Below, in pieces: positions 15,696 to 26,281 of a DNA stretch of 58,443 nt (positions are counted from its first letter, which is position 1; each line of letters begins with the position of its first letter). The notes beneath the pieces were generated by a model that saw only the letters and a program-made list of their open reading frames with translations, was not told where the DNA came from and did no database searches. The stretch lies in contig CADCTB010000128.1 of assembly GCA_902805665.1 (NCBI GenBank), forward strand, positions 1 to 58,443, read 5' to 3'. The translations under genes were made by a program, and so were the position numbers. This stretch comes from an uncultured Acidimicrobiales bacterium. Its GTDB lineage: Bacteria > Actinomycetota > Acidimicrobiia > Acidimicrobiales > AC-14.

Positions 15696-17017
15696 CAGGC
15701 CGGCCCTGCGCCACTGGCCCGCTCGGCCAGCCGACGCACCAGCGCGGCGCGCAGGCCGGTGACGGCGTCGGAGGCGGGGAGCCGGTCGAGGACCTCACCG
15801 AAGAAGCCCAGCACGATCAGCCGCTCGGCCACCTCGGGCGGGATGCCCCGGCTCTCGAGGTAGTAGCGCTGCTCGTCGTCGATCGGCCCCACCGCCGAGG
15901 CGTGGCTGCAGATGACGTCGTTGGTCTCGATCTCGAGGTTCGGCACCGACTCGGCGCCGGCGCCCTCGGACAGGACCAGGTTGCGGTTGGTCTGGAAGGC
16001 GTTGGTGCCCCGGGCCTCCTTGCCGATCCGGATCAGGCCCGAGTACACCGACCGGGCCGTGTCCGACACCGCCCCCTTGAAGAGCAGGTCGCTGGTGGTC
16101 TTCGGGGCGATGTGGTCCTGGATGGTGCGGAAGTCGTGCATGCGGCTGCCGTCGGCGAAGTACACGGCGGTGAGGTAGCTGGTGCCGCCCTTGCCGTCGA
16201 TGCGGGAGTCGGTGCGCACCCGGGCGTAGTCGCCCCCGAGGGCGACGACCGAGGACTGCAGCGTGGCGTCGCGGCCCACCCGGCTGCTCTGGTATCCGAC
16301 CTGGAACACCCGGGGGCCGAGGTCCTGGACGTTGAGGTACCGCAGTCGGGCCGCGTCTCCGACGTCGAGCTCGACGACCGGGTCCGAGAAGGCGACCACG
16401 TCGGACGACGACTGGTGCTCGATCACCGTGGCGTCGCTGTTCTCGCCGGCCACGACGACCGTGCGGGCGAACGAGGCGATCCCGTCACCGTCGAGGTGGT
16501 GGACGATGACGATGGGCTGCTCGACCACCATGCCGCGGGGGATGCGCACGACGGTGGCGCCCGGGAGGAAGGCGGTGTTGAGCTCGGTGAAGGCGTCGGC
16601 CACCGGGGTGAGGCCCAGCATGTCGTCACCGTCGGGAAGGTCGCCGGCGTCAGCGACGACGAGGCCCTTGGCCGCCAGGGCAGGGTCGACCTCGATGCGG
16701 GTCGGGCGGCCGTTGTGGACCACCACCAGCGCGGCGCGCTCACCGGTGACCTCGGTCAGCGAGCCCGGAGGGGCGGCCTCGTCGGGCGCACCGAGGGCGG
16801 GCCGGTAGGCGTCGAGGTCGAGCTCGGAGATGCGGCTGTAGCGCCAGATCTCCTCGGTGGCGTCAGGCAGCGACCCGGCGGAGAAGCGTTCGGCTGCGGC
16901 CAACCGTCGGGCCCGGAACCAGTCGGGCCCCCCCAGGGTGGCGGCGGCATCAGGGGTGAACGTGGTCAGGAAGAGATCCTTGGTCGCGCGGGCGGCGGGG
17001 GCCGGTCGACCGGCCAC
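15695..17017 (-). CDS. sufD: Fe-S cluster scaffold protein SufD
   Basis: SufB/SufD-family beta-helix protein of 440 residues. It has the N-terminal helical region (WFRARRLAAAERF, EEIWRYS), a right-handed beta-helix core and the C-terminal ICSHASAVGPIDDEQ segment with Cys370 and His372, followed by the YLESRGI and LGFFGEVL helices. These fit SufD better than SufB, whose longer N-terminus is missing. GTG 17017 starts the minus-strand sufD-Rieske-sufC2 block. The usual upstream sufB and sufR are absent: ftsH ends just upstream. Confidence 0.92.
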   Translation of the reverse strand: MAGRPAPAARATKDLFLTTFTPDAAATLGGPDWFRARRLAAAERFSAGSLPDATEEIWRYSRISELDLDAYRPALGAPDEAAPPGSLTEVTGERAALVVVHNGRPTRIEVDPALAAKGLVVADAGDLPDGDDMLGLTPVADAFTELNTAFLPGATVVRIPRGMVVEQPIVIVHHLDGDGIASFARTVVVAGENSDATVIEHQSSSDVVAFSDPVVELDVGDAARLRYLNVQDLGPRVFQVGYQSSRVGRDATLQSSVVALGGDYARVRTDSRIDGKGGTSYLTAVYFADGSRMHDFRTIQDHIAPKTTSDLLFKGAVSDTARSVYSGLIRIGKEARGTNAFQTNRNLVLSEGAGAESVPNLEIETNDVICSHASAVGPIDDEQRYYLESRGIPPEVAERLIVLGFFGEVLDRLPASDAVTGLRAALVRRLAERASGAGPA

Positions 17018-17043
17018 CGGGGGAGTCTAGAAGACGCCGGTGG

Positions 17044-18984
<1,941 letters not shown>

Positions 18985-19090
18985 TGCCCTCCATGGTAGG
19001 CCGCGCTGCCGGTTACCGGCCCGCAGGCGCTCTCGGCCTTGCGAGGGGGGCATCCGCGCCGGGGCGACGCCCGCCGGGTACGTTGCCCTG

Positions 19091-19324
19091 ATGCTCCGCT
19101 CGCCCCTCTGCGCCCGCCCGGGCTGCGGTGCGCCCGCCACCGCCGTGCTGACGTTCCAGTACGCCACCCGTACGGTGTGGTTGCTCGACCAGGGCGAACC
19201 CGACCCTGCTGCCATCGACCTCTGCACCCGGCACGCCGACAGGCTGTCGCCGCCGCGCGGCTGGACCGGCCACGACCGCCGCGCCAGCGCGTCGCCCGGC
19301 ATGTCGACGTCGGTAGCCTCCTAA
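19091..19324 (+). CDS. DUF3499 family protein
   Basis: A 77-residue protein that begins MLRSPLCARPGCGAPATAVL and continues with DLCTRHADRLSPPRGW. This is the actinobacterial DUF3499 pattern. The three Cys (7, 12 and 44) plus His47 form a likely zinc site. The function is unknown. ATG 19091 is the natural start. It is divergent from ftsH and followed by the CPBP protease. Confidence 0.8.
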   Translation: MLRSPLCARPGCGAPATAVLTFQYATRTVWLLDQGEPDPAAIDLCTRHADRLSPPRGWTGHDRRASASPGMSTSVAS

Positions 19325-19344
19325 CTCTCCCTACGCTGGGGTCG

Positions 19345-20103
19345 GTGGAGCCCCAGTACCCCCAGACGCCCGCGGAGCCGGCCACTGCCGCGCCCCTGCC
19401 TCGTCAGCCGCGATGGGGGCTCGGCGACTTCCTGGTCGGCCTGTTCGGCGGCTATTCGCTGGCCAGCCTGATCGCCGCGCTGTGGTACGCCGCGACCGGA
19501 GACGAGGACCTGGACCTCCTGGGTCAGGCGGTCAGCCAGGCCGGGCTGTGGACTGGGATGGTGGGCGCCGCGGTGATGGCCAGCCGGAACAAGGGCGCCG
19601 GCCACCTCGGTGACGACTTCGGCTTCCGCGCCAGGTGGTCGGACCTCGGCGTCGGCGTGCTCGTGGCCCTGGCCGTCCAACTGCTGCTCCTTCCCGCCAT
19701 CGGCCTGCTCCTCCAGCCGCTGCTGGGGGAGCCCGAGGTGTCCGGCCCCGTGCAGGACCTGCTCGACAAGTCGCAGGGGTTGGCCTTCATCGGCCTGGTC
19801 CTCTCCGTTGCCGTGGGCGCGCCCATCGTCGAGGAGCTGTTCTTCCGCGGGCTGTTGCTCCGCGCGCTGCAGAAGCGTCGGGTGCCGAACAGCGTGGCGG
19901 TGCTTCTCTCGTCGGTGGCGTTCGGTCTGGCCCACGCCAGCGCCCTCCCGTTCAAAGCCGTCGTGCTCGTCATGCTCAGCCTCACCGCGTTCGGCGCGGT
20001 GCTGGCCATGCTGGCCATCCGCACGGGCCGGCTGGGGGCAGGCATCGTCGCCCACGCCGCCTTCAACCTCTTCACCCTGCTGTACCTGACCTTGACCGGC
20101 TGA
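19345..20103 (+). CDS. CPBP family intramembrane glutamic endopeptidase
   Basis: A 252-residue polytopic protein of the CPBP/Abi family. The motifs are EELFFRG (163-169) in motif 1, FGLAHA with His197 in motif 2 and HAAFN near the end. Six to eight hydrophobic helices follow a 20-residue Pro-rich head. Relatives process prenylated proteins or act in bacteriocin self-immunity; the substrate here is unknown. GTG 19345 is chosen from the family N-terminus; the frame is open further upstream across DUF3499. Confidence 0.85.
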   Translation: MEPQYPQTPAEPATAAPLPRQPRWGLGDFLVGLFGGYSLASLIAALWYAATGDEDLDLLGQAVSQAGLWTGMVGAAVMASRNKGAGHLGDDFGFRARWSDLGVGVLVALAVQLLLLPAIGLLLQPLLGEPEVSGPVQDLLDKSQGLAFIGLVLSVAVGAPIVEELFFRGLLLRALQKRRVPNSVAVLLSSVAFGLAHASALPFKAVVLVMLSLTAFGAVLAMLAIRTGRLGAGIVAHAAFNLFTLLYLTLTG

Positions 20104-20112
20104 CCGGCTGAC

Positions 20113-20129
20113 CGGCCCGCTACGGGCCC
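20113..20129. terminator. Short GC hairpin between convergent genes
   Basis: The arms ggcccg and cgggcc pair around CTA, which is also the reverse-complement stop of the minus-strand transpeptidase. Immediately before it a tgaccggc unit is repeated three times at the end of the CPBP gene (about 20094-20116). Confidence 0.45.
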
Positions 20130-21115
20130 GTGGTGGCCGGGATGGTGGCCGGCAGCCCCGTGGTCGTGGTGGCGGTCTCGGGGACCACTTCGACCGTGGT
20201 CGTGGTGGTGGTCTGGGGCGGCGAGGTGGTGGTGGTCGTGTCGGGCGGGACGACGGCGTTGGGGACGGCCTTGCCCTCGTCGGGCGGCGCCTCCGCCTCC
20301 GGGCTGTTCAGCACGTGCACGCGGGTGCCGGCGCTTACCTCGTCGTAGAAGGTCGGCGCTGCGTACATCGGGATGCGTATGCAGCCGTGGGACGCCGGAT
20401 AGGCGGGCACCGAGGGCGACCCGTGGATGGCGATCCCGCCGTTGAAGTACATGGGCCACCACAGCTCGCCGAGGGGGGCGACCTCGAGGCCGGCCGCCTT
20501 GCGCCCGATGCGGAAGGTGCCACCCGGCGTCACGGCGACGGAGCACTCGCCGTCGACGCAGTAGCGCTCGTTGTTGCCGGTGGACACGGTGAGGATGCGG
20601 GCCAGCGATCCGTTGACCCAGTGGAACATCACCTGGCGGGCCACGTCGATCTCGATCCTGGTGGCCGCCCCGCCGGGGACCATGGGCCCGGGCTTGGTGG
20701 CCGCGGCCAGCGCGGCCTGGGTCTGGGGGCCGTCAGCGCCGTCGGCGGTGAGGCCCTCGACCTTCTGGAAGGCCATCAGCGAGTACGTGGTGCGGGCGCC
20801 CCATCTGCCGTCGGGCGTGCCCACGTCGTAGCCGAGCTCGGCGAGGCGCTCCTGCAGGGCCCTCACCTTGGGAAGCGTGGCCGCCACCGACGGCTGAGCC
20901 GGGGCGGCGGTGGTCGACGAGGTGGCGGGCTCGGTGGTGGTGGTGGTGCTGCTGGTGCTCGTCGTGCTCTCGGACGTGACGGGAGGCAGTGTGCCCAGGG
21001 TGGTGGCCGACGCGGCCTGGGACTTCGCCGAGTTGCCGCCCCCGTCCGCGGACGAGCACGCCGCCAGCGTGAGCGCCAGCGCGCCGGCAACTTTCTGAAG
21101 GCCCCGCAGCCGCAT
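20120..21115 (-). CDS. L,D-transpeptidase lipoprotein (copy 2)
   Basis: A 331-residue YkuD-family peptidoglycan cross-linking enzyme. The signal ends in LTLAAC (Cys20), then a Ser/Thr-rich linker (36-75), a peptidoglycan-binding-1-like region (about 80-140) and the catalytic domain with HGS and SHGCIRIP (Cys245). A CVDGEC loop (186-191) matches the Cys pair of copy 1. The C-terminal tail after about residue 268 is Thr-rich. ATG 21115 has GAGG six bases upstream; ATG 21127 is an alternative. The shared layout implies duplication from one ancestor. Confidence 0.9.
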   Translation of the reverse strand: MRLRGLQKVAGALALTLAACSSADGGGNSAKSQAASATTLGTLPPVTSESTTSTSSTTTTTEPATSSTTAAPAQPSVAATLPKVRALQERLAELGYDVGTPDGRWGARTTYSLMAFQKVEGLTADGADGPQTQAALAAATKPGPMVPGGAATRIEIDVARQVMFHWVNGSLARILTVSTGNNERYCVDGECSVAVTPGGTFRIGRKAAGLEVAPLGELWWPMYFNGGIAIHGSPSVPAYPASHGCIRIPMYAAPTFYDEVSAGTRVHVLNSPEAEAPPDEGKAVPNAVVPPDTTTTTSPPQTTTTTTVEVVPETATTTTGLPATIPATTGP

Positions 21116-21262
21116 TTCGATCCTCATAACCGCCTTTGACTGTTCCGGAGCGGCAATCGTTCCACATTTTCTCCACACGGCGCGCCGCCGCTCAAGGTTC
21201 GGACCGGGGATGCCGATACGTGAACTGCCTTGGGAGGCTCGAAACGAACGAGGGGGTTCGCC

Positions 21263-21430
21263 ATGTCCTGTCCTGTCTGCCGCTCGAACCGGTTGGTCGA
21301 AATCGGTCTGCACGTCCACGACCAGAAGGTCACCATGCACTCCTGCTCCGCCTGCGAGAACCGCTGGTGGGACCGGGGTGGCGAGCGCCTGACGCTCCCT
21401 TCGGTGCTGCAGTTGGTGGCCACGAAGTAG
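21263..21430 (+). CDS. Small zinc-ribbon protein
   Basis: A 55-residue protein with two CxxC knuckles, MSCPVCRSNRL and HSCSACENRWWDRGG, so it should bind one zinc like the ribbons found in transcription and RNA proteins. ATG 21263 is preceded by a G-rich ribosome-binding site (gaggggg). It sits alone between the divergent L,D-transpeptidase and the large membrane protein that starts 67 bases later. The function is unknown. Confidence 0.75.
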   Translation: MSCPVCRSNRLVEIGLHVHDQKVTMHSCSACENRWWDRGGERLTLPSVLQLVATK

Positions 21431-21497
21431 CTGCGGCGGCTCGCCCTGGCCCGTCCCTGATCCCGGGCTTCCGAGCGGGGATGACAAGATAGGGCCC

Positions 21498-23870
21498 ATG
21501 CCAGGTTCCCGGAGGCCGGCGGTGGACGCTGTCCGGCACAGAATCGTCGATGCGACGAGGACCCGCCTGACCACGAAGCCCTCGATCGAGTCGCTCATCA
21601 CGTTCGTGGTGGTGGCCGGCGCGGTCATCTTCACCTTCGCCCAGCTCCAGCCGAACCTCATCTTCGCCGACACCACGCCTGCAGGTGGCGACACGGGCTC
21701 CCATGTCTGGGGGCCGGACTACCTGAAGGACCACCTGTTGCCGAAGGGCCGGCTCACGGGCTGGGCACCCGACTGGTACGCCGGCTTCCCCGCCTACCAG
21801 TTCTACTTCCCGTTGCCGGCCCTGGTCATCGCCCTGCTCAGCTTCGTCCTGCCCTACGAGGTCGCCTTCAAGCTGATCACCATCGCCGGCATTCTGACCC
21901 TGCCGATCGCAGCATGGGCCTTCGGTCGACTGTCGGGCATGCGGTTCCCGGGGCCGCCGGTGCTCGCGGTGGCCACCGTGCCGTTCCTCTTCGACCGGGG
22001 CTTCACCATCTACGGCGGCAACATCCCCTCGACCCTGGCCGGTGAGTTCTCCTTCTCCATCAGCCTGTCGTTCGCCATGCTCTTCCTCGGGGTGGTCGCC
22101 CGGGGCCTCGACACCGGGAAGCACCGGGCCCTGGCCGGTGTCCTGCTGGCCCTCACCGGGCTGACCCACCTCCTGCCCACGCTGTTCGCGGTGACCGGCG
22201 CCCTGGTCCTCTACCTGCTGCGCCCGGGCCGGCGCCGCCTGGGCTTCGTGGCCGGGGTGTTCGCGGTGGGGGCGATGCTCGCCGCCTTCTGGTCGGTGCC
22301 GTTCGCGTTCCGACTCCCCTACGCCAACAACATGGGCTGGGAGAAGCTCACCGAGTACAGCAAGAACCTCTTCCCCCAGAATATCCGCTGGGTGGTCGCC
22401 CTCGCCCTGCTCGGGGCCGTCCTGAGCGTCATCAACCGGCGGCGCACCGGTCTGTTCCTCCTGGGCATGGCCACCATCGCCGGCGCCCTGTTCATCGTGG
22501 CGCCACAGGGCCGCCTTTGGAACGCCCGGATCCTTCCGTTCTGGTACCTGTCCCTCTACCTGCTGGCCGGAGTGGCGGTCACCGAGCTCGGCCCGGCCAT
22601 CGGCCGCTGGCTGGCCACCGACCCGGAGCAGCCGTCGCGCCTGGGCCGCCTGCTCACGCCGGTCGGCGCCGCGCTGATGGTGTGGATGATCGTCGGCCTC
22701 CCGCTGGGCGTCCTCCCCGGCTGGTTGCCGAAGCCGGCCTCCAACGACACCAGCTTCATCCCCTCGTGGGCCAAGTGGAACTACTCGGGGTACGAGCGCA
22801 AAACGGCCTATCCCGAGTACAAGGCCCTCGTGGACACCATGGCCGACGTCGGTCGCACCCATGGATGCGGACGGGCCCACTGGGAATACGAGTCGGGCCT
22901 CGACCGCTTCGGCACGCCCATGGCCCTGATGCTCCTGCCCTACTGGACCGACAGCTGCATCGGTTCTATGGAGGGCCTCTACTTCGAGTCGTCGGCCACG
23001 GTGCCGTACCACTTCATGTCGGCGGCCGAGCTGTCGAAGGCGCCGTCGAACCCCATGCGCGAGCTGCCGTACCCCACGATGAACGTGGCCGACGGCGTGC
23101 GCCACCTCCAGCTCCTCGGCGCCCGCTACTACATGGCGTTCTCGCCTGAGACCATCGCCCAGGCCAACGTGCACCCGGACCTCAGGCAGGTGGCCACCAC
23201 CGGCCGGTGGATCATCTACGACATCCGGGGCGCGGAGCTGGTGTCGCCGCTGAACTTCCAGCCTGCGGTCGTCACCGGCCCGGTGAAGGGCGAAGTGCCC
23301 TGGCTCAACATGAGCGTGAACTGGTACACGGACTTCGGCGCCCAGGACGTGTTCCTCGCCGCCTCGGGCCCCAAGGAGTGGGAGCGGGTCGAGGCCCGGA
23401 AGGTGCAGTCCGATGTGGAGACCGTGGGCTCGGGCGTTGCCGTCGACCCTCCGGAGCGCCGGCCCATCCAGCCGGCCCAGGTCCGCAACATCTCCTCCGA
23501 CGACAACGACATCAGCTTCGACGTCGACCGCGTGGGCTCACCGGTGCTGGTGAAGGCTTCGTACTTCCCGAACTGGCGGGCCTCCGGCGCCAAGGGCCCG
23601 TACCGCGTCACGCCGAACCTGATGGTGGTGATCCCCACGTCGAACCACGTGGAGATCCACTACGGGTTCACCCCGGCCGAGGGGCTCGGGTACCTGCTCA
23701 CACTGGGCGGCATCGCCCTCGCCATCGCCTTCTACCGCCTCGGCCCCATGCATTTCGACGACCCCCGCCGCGACACCGAGCCCGCCGTGTCCCTCGGCGA
23801 CCTCGGAGCCTCACCGCCTCCGACGCCGCCCTCGCGACCCTCCGTGACAGTGCCCGATCGCGGCACCTGA
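21498..23870 (+). CDS. Large polytopic membrane protein, PTPS-related (GT-C-like)
   Basis: A 790-residue integral membrane protein. It has about a dozen hydrophobic helices in residues 30-430 and a large C-terminal extracytoplasmic domain (about 440-745) with one late helix (YLLTLGGIALAIAFYR). GDTGSHVW (64-71) after helix 1 matches the acidic first loop of proteins named 6-pyruvoyl-tetrahydropterin synthase-related membrane proteins and of GT-C glycosyltransferases. These use polyprenyl-phosphate sugars; the acceptor is unknown. Next to it are a GT39-like enzyme, a GT2 and mannose-activating enzymes, which supports a role in envelope glycan or glycolipid building. ATG 21498. Confidence 0.8.
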   Translation: MPGSRRPAVDAVRHRIVDATRTRLTTKPSIESLITFVVVAGAVIFTFAQLQPNLIFADTTPAGGDTGSHVWGPDYLKDHLLPKGRLTGWAPDWYAGFPAYQFYFPLPALVIALLSFVLPYEVAFKLITIAGILTLPIAAWAFGRLSGMRFPGPPVLAVATVPFLFDRGFTIYGGNIPSTLAGEFSFSISLSFAMLFLGVVARGLDTGKHRALAGVLLALTGLTHLLPTLFAVTGALVLYLLRPGRRRLGFVAGVFAVGAMLAAFWSVPFAFRLPYANNMGWEKLTEYSKNLFPQNIRWVVALALLGAVLSVINRRRTGLFLLGMATIAGALFIVAPQGRLWNARILPFWYLSLYLLAGVAVTELGPAIGRWLATDPEQPSRLGRLLTPVGAALMVWMIVGLPLGVLPGWLPKPASNDTSFIPSWAKWNYSGYERKTAYPEYKALVDTMADVGRTHGCGRAHWEYESGLDRFGTPMALMLLPYWTDSCIGSMEGLYFESSATVPYHFMSAAELSKAPSNPMRELPYPTMNVADGVRHLQLLGARYYMAFSPETIAQANVHPDLRQVATTGRWIIYDIRGAELVSPLNFQPAVVTGPVKGEVPWLNMSVNWYTDFGAQDVFLAASGPKEWERVEARKVQSDVETVGSGVAVDPPERRPIQPAQVRNISSDDNDISFDVDRVGSPVLVKASYFPNWRASGAKGPYRVTPNLMVVIPTSNHVEIHYGFTPAEGLGYLLTLGGIALAIAFYRLGPMHFDDPRRDTEPAVSLGDLGASPPPTPPSRPSVTVPDRGT

Positions 23871-23895
23871 GCCCAGCGCCCGCCCGCACGCTTCT

Positions 23896-25485
23896 TTGGA
23901 TCTGACCGAGGCCGTCGCCTCCACACGCGCCGGGAACCGGCACGCGCCGCCCGACGAGGTGCCCGACGGCCCGGGGGTGCGCTGGCTGACCGTGGCCACC
24001 GGCTTCGCCCTCGTCATCGCCGTGGTCGTCCGCTTCGCCACGGTGTCGGCGCTCTGGCTCGACGAGGCCCAGACCGTCAACATCGCCCGGCTGCCGCTGG
24101 GCGACCTGGCCGAAGGGCTGCGCCACGACGGTGCTCCGCCGCTCTTCTACGCGCTGCTCCACGGCTGGATGCGCATCTTCGGCGACGGCGACCTCTCGGT
24201 CCGGTTCCTCCCCGGCCTCTTCGGCGTCGTCGCCCTGCCCCTCGCCTGGGTGGCCGGGCGCCGCCTCGGCGGACGGGCGGTTGCCTGGTCCGCCGTCATC
24301 CTGCTGGCCGCCTCGCCGTTCGCTGTCCGCTACGCCACCGAGGCCCGCATGTACTCCATGGTCGTGGTGCTGGTGCTGGTGGGATACCTGGCCGTGATGG
24401 AGCTGCTCGAGCGGCCGGGCTCCCGCCGGGCGGCCGTCGGCGTCGGGCTGGTCACCGGGGCCCTCCTCCTGACCCACTACTGGTCCCTCTACCTGCTGTT
24501 CGTCACCGGCGTGATCCTGATCGTGCTGGCCCGACGTGCTCCCCCGCCCACCAGGGAGGGGGCGCGCCGGGGGCTGGTGGCCATGGCCGTCGGGTCGCTC
24601 GCGTTCGTGCCGTGGGTGCCCTCCTTCCTCTACCAGCTCGGGCACACGGGCACTCCGTGGGGCGGACCAGGGCGGCTCCGCTCCATGGTGGACACCGTCT
24701 TCCACTTCTCCGGGGGCTACTGGGATCCCGGGCTGGTCGTGGGCATGATCACCTACGTCCTCATCGCCCTGGCCCTCTTCGGCCGGGCGGTCGACGGCCG
24801 CCGCATTGAGATCGACCTGCGCAGCCGTCCCGGTGGCCGGCACGTGGCCATTGTGGGGTTCGGCACGCTCGCCGTCGCCATCGTGGCCACCGTGATCGGT
24901 CGCTCCGCCTTCGCCGTCCGCTACGCCTCGGTGCTGTTCCCGATGATCATCCTCCTCGCCGCCCTGGGCACCATCCGGCTCCTCGACCGCAGGGTCCGCC
25001 ACGCGGTGCTGGCCGCCGTCGTGGTCTTCGGCTTCTGGGCCACCGCCCCCAACGTCTTCGGCGACCGCACGTCAGCGGCACGGGTGGCGGCCGCCCTGGA
25101 GAAGGGCGTCCAGCCGGGCGACGTCGTCGCGTACTGCCCCGACCAGCTCGGCCCCTCGGTCAGCCGCCTCCTCCCCGATGACGGGTTGGGCGCCCAGCAC
25201 CTCACGTTTCCCCGCGCCACGCCCCCCCAGCTCGTCGACTGGGTGGACTACGCCGAGGTCAACAAGGCAGCCGATCCCGCACCCTTCGCCCAGATGCTGC
25301 TCGACCGGGCCGGCCCCACGGGCACGGTGTGGGTCGTCTGGGCGCCCGGCTACAAAACGTTCAAGGACAAGTGCCAGGGTGTCCTCGGCAATCTCGACCT
25401 GGTCCGCCGCGACAACACCCGACCGGTCAAGCTCCCCAGCAAGAACTTCGAGAAGCCGGCCCTCATCCGCTTCCCGCCCCAATGA
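23896..25485 (+). CDS. GT39-like polyprenyl-phosphate-dependent glycosyltransferase
   Basis: A 529-residue GT-C membrane enzyme. LWLDEAQTVN in the first extracytoplasmic loop holds the catalytic-type Asp-Glu pair, and HDGAPPLFYALLHGWMRIFG is the conserved PMT/ArnT loop. About ten helices precede a C-terminal extracytoplasmic domain (about 390-529). Relatives move mannose or arabinose from a lipid carrier onto proteins or lipids. The start is uncertain: TTG 23896 is the first in-frame option after the previous stop; GTG about 20 codons in would also keep the domain. It runs 26 bases after its PTPS-related neighbour. Confidence 0.83.
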   Translation: MDLTEAVASTRAGNRHAPPDEVPDGPGVRWLTVATGFALVIAVVVRFATVSALWLDEAQTVNIARLPLGDLAEGLRHDGAPPLFYALLHGWMRIFGDGDLSVRFLPGLFGVVALPLAWVAGRRLGGRAVAWSAVILLAASPFAVRYATEARMYSMVVVLVLVGYLAVMELLERPGSRRAAVGVGLVTGALLLTHYWSLYLLFVTGVILIVLARRAPPPTREGARRGLVAMAVGSLAFVPWVPSFLYQLGHTGTPWGGPGRLRSMVDTVFHFSGGYWDPGLVVGMITYVLIALALFGRAVDGRRIEIDLRSRPGGRHVAIVGFGTLAVAIVATVIGRSAFAVRYASVLFPMIILLAALGTIRLLDRRVRHAVLAAVVVFGFWATAPNVFGDRTSAARVAAALEKGVQPGDVVAYCPDQLGPSVSRLLPDDGLGAQHLTFPRATPPQLVDWVDYAEVNKAADPAPFAQMLLDRAGPTGTVWVVWAPGYKTFKDKCQGVLGNLDLVRRDNTRPVKLPSKNFEKPALIRFPPQ

Positions 25486-25494
25486 CCGGCGGCT

Positions 25495-25537
25495 CTTTGT
25501 CCGCTCAGCTACCGCTGCGGTAGTCCAGCGGACAAAG
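25495..25537. terminator. Nested double hairpin, element E1
   Basis: Outer arms ctttgtccgct (25495-25505) and agcggacaaag (25527-25537) pair perfectly. Between them, ctaccg-ctg-cggtag makes an inner hairpin. It lies between the convergent GT39-like and GT2 genes. The 3' flank aagaccgaatg nearly matches the flank of the element at 30349-30391. Confidence 0.7.
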
Positions 25538-25546
25538 ACCGAATGC

Positions 25547-26257
25547 TCAGGCCCGCTCCTGCCAGAGCGCGAGGCGCAGGCGGACCAGGTTGGCCATGGT
25601 GCGGGGGATGCGGCGGGCGATGGAGCTCCTCGACGGGCGCAGCTCCTGCACGATCACCGGCACCTCGCCCGACTTCAGACCGACCCGCTCGGCTCGCAGG
25701 ATGAGCTCGGTGTCGAACAGGTCGGTGCCGAACCGGCACCGTTCGGCCAGCGGGACCAGGGGTGCGCAGCGCAGGACCTTCATGCCATGGGTATCGGAGA
25801 CGCTCAGCCCGAATCCGACCCGCAGGATGGTCGAGAACACGAGGGTCACCATCCGTCGCGGCCAGGGCCGGGTGTCGATCGCGCCCTCGCCCCGCTTCGA
25901 CCCGACGACCACTGCGGGGCCGTCCGGCGCCTCGATGAGAGCGACGGCCCGGTCGAGAAAGCCGAGGTCGTAGTAGTCGACGTCGAAGAAGGCGGCCATC
26001 TCGCCCCGGGCCGACAGGAAGCCCATGCGCAGGGCCTTGCCGTAGTCGGCGGCGCCGAGCGACAGGACTCGCAGCTCCGGGATCTCCTCGGCCAGACGCT
26101 TCGCCACGTCGACAGTGGCGTCGGTCGAGCCGTTCTCGACCACCAGGACCTCGAAGTCACCCCGGGACCGCATTCCCTCGGCCACGTCGCGGACCGCCGA
26201 GGCCAGGAAAGCCTCCTCGTCGTGGGCGGGCATGACGACTGAGATCACGTCCGACAT
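25547..26257 (-). CDS. Family 2 glycosyltransferase (DPM1-like)
   Basis: A 236-residue GT-A glycosyltransferase. VVMPAHDEE begins the nucleotide-sugar fold, ENGSTDATVD follows, and FFDVDYYD is the DxD-like metal site near residue 90. No transmembrane helices are obvious, so it likely works on the cytosolic face, perhaps charging a polyprenyl phosphate for the neighbouring GT-C enzymes; that link is inferred from position. ATG 26257 is divergent from manB with 24 bases between. Confidence 0.87.
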   Translation of the reverse strand: MSDVISVVMPAHDEEAFLASAVRDVAEGMRSRGDFEVLVVENGSTDATVDVAKRLAEEIPELRVLSLGAADYGKALRMGFLSARGEMAAFFDVDYYDLGFLDRAVALIEAPDGPAVVVGSKRGEGAIDTRPWPRRMVTLVFSTILRVGFGLSVSDTHGMKVLRCAPLVPLAERCRFGTDLFDTELILRAERVGLKSGEVPVIVQELRPSRSSIARRIPRTMANLVRLRLALWQERA

Positions 26258-26281
26258 CCTGGCCCAACTAGGGTCACCGGG

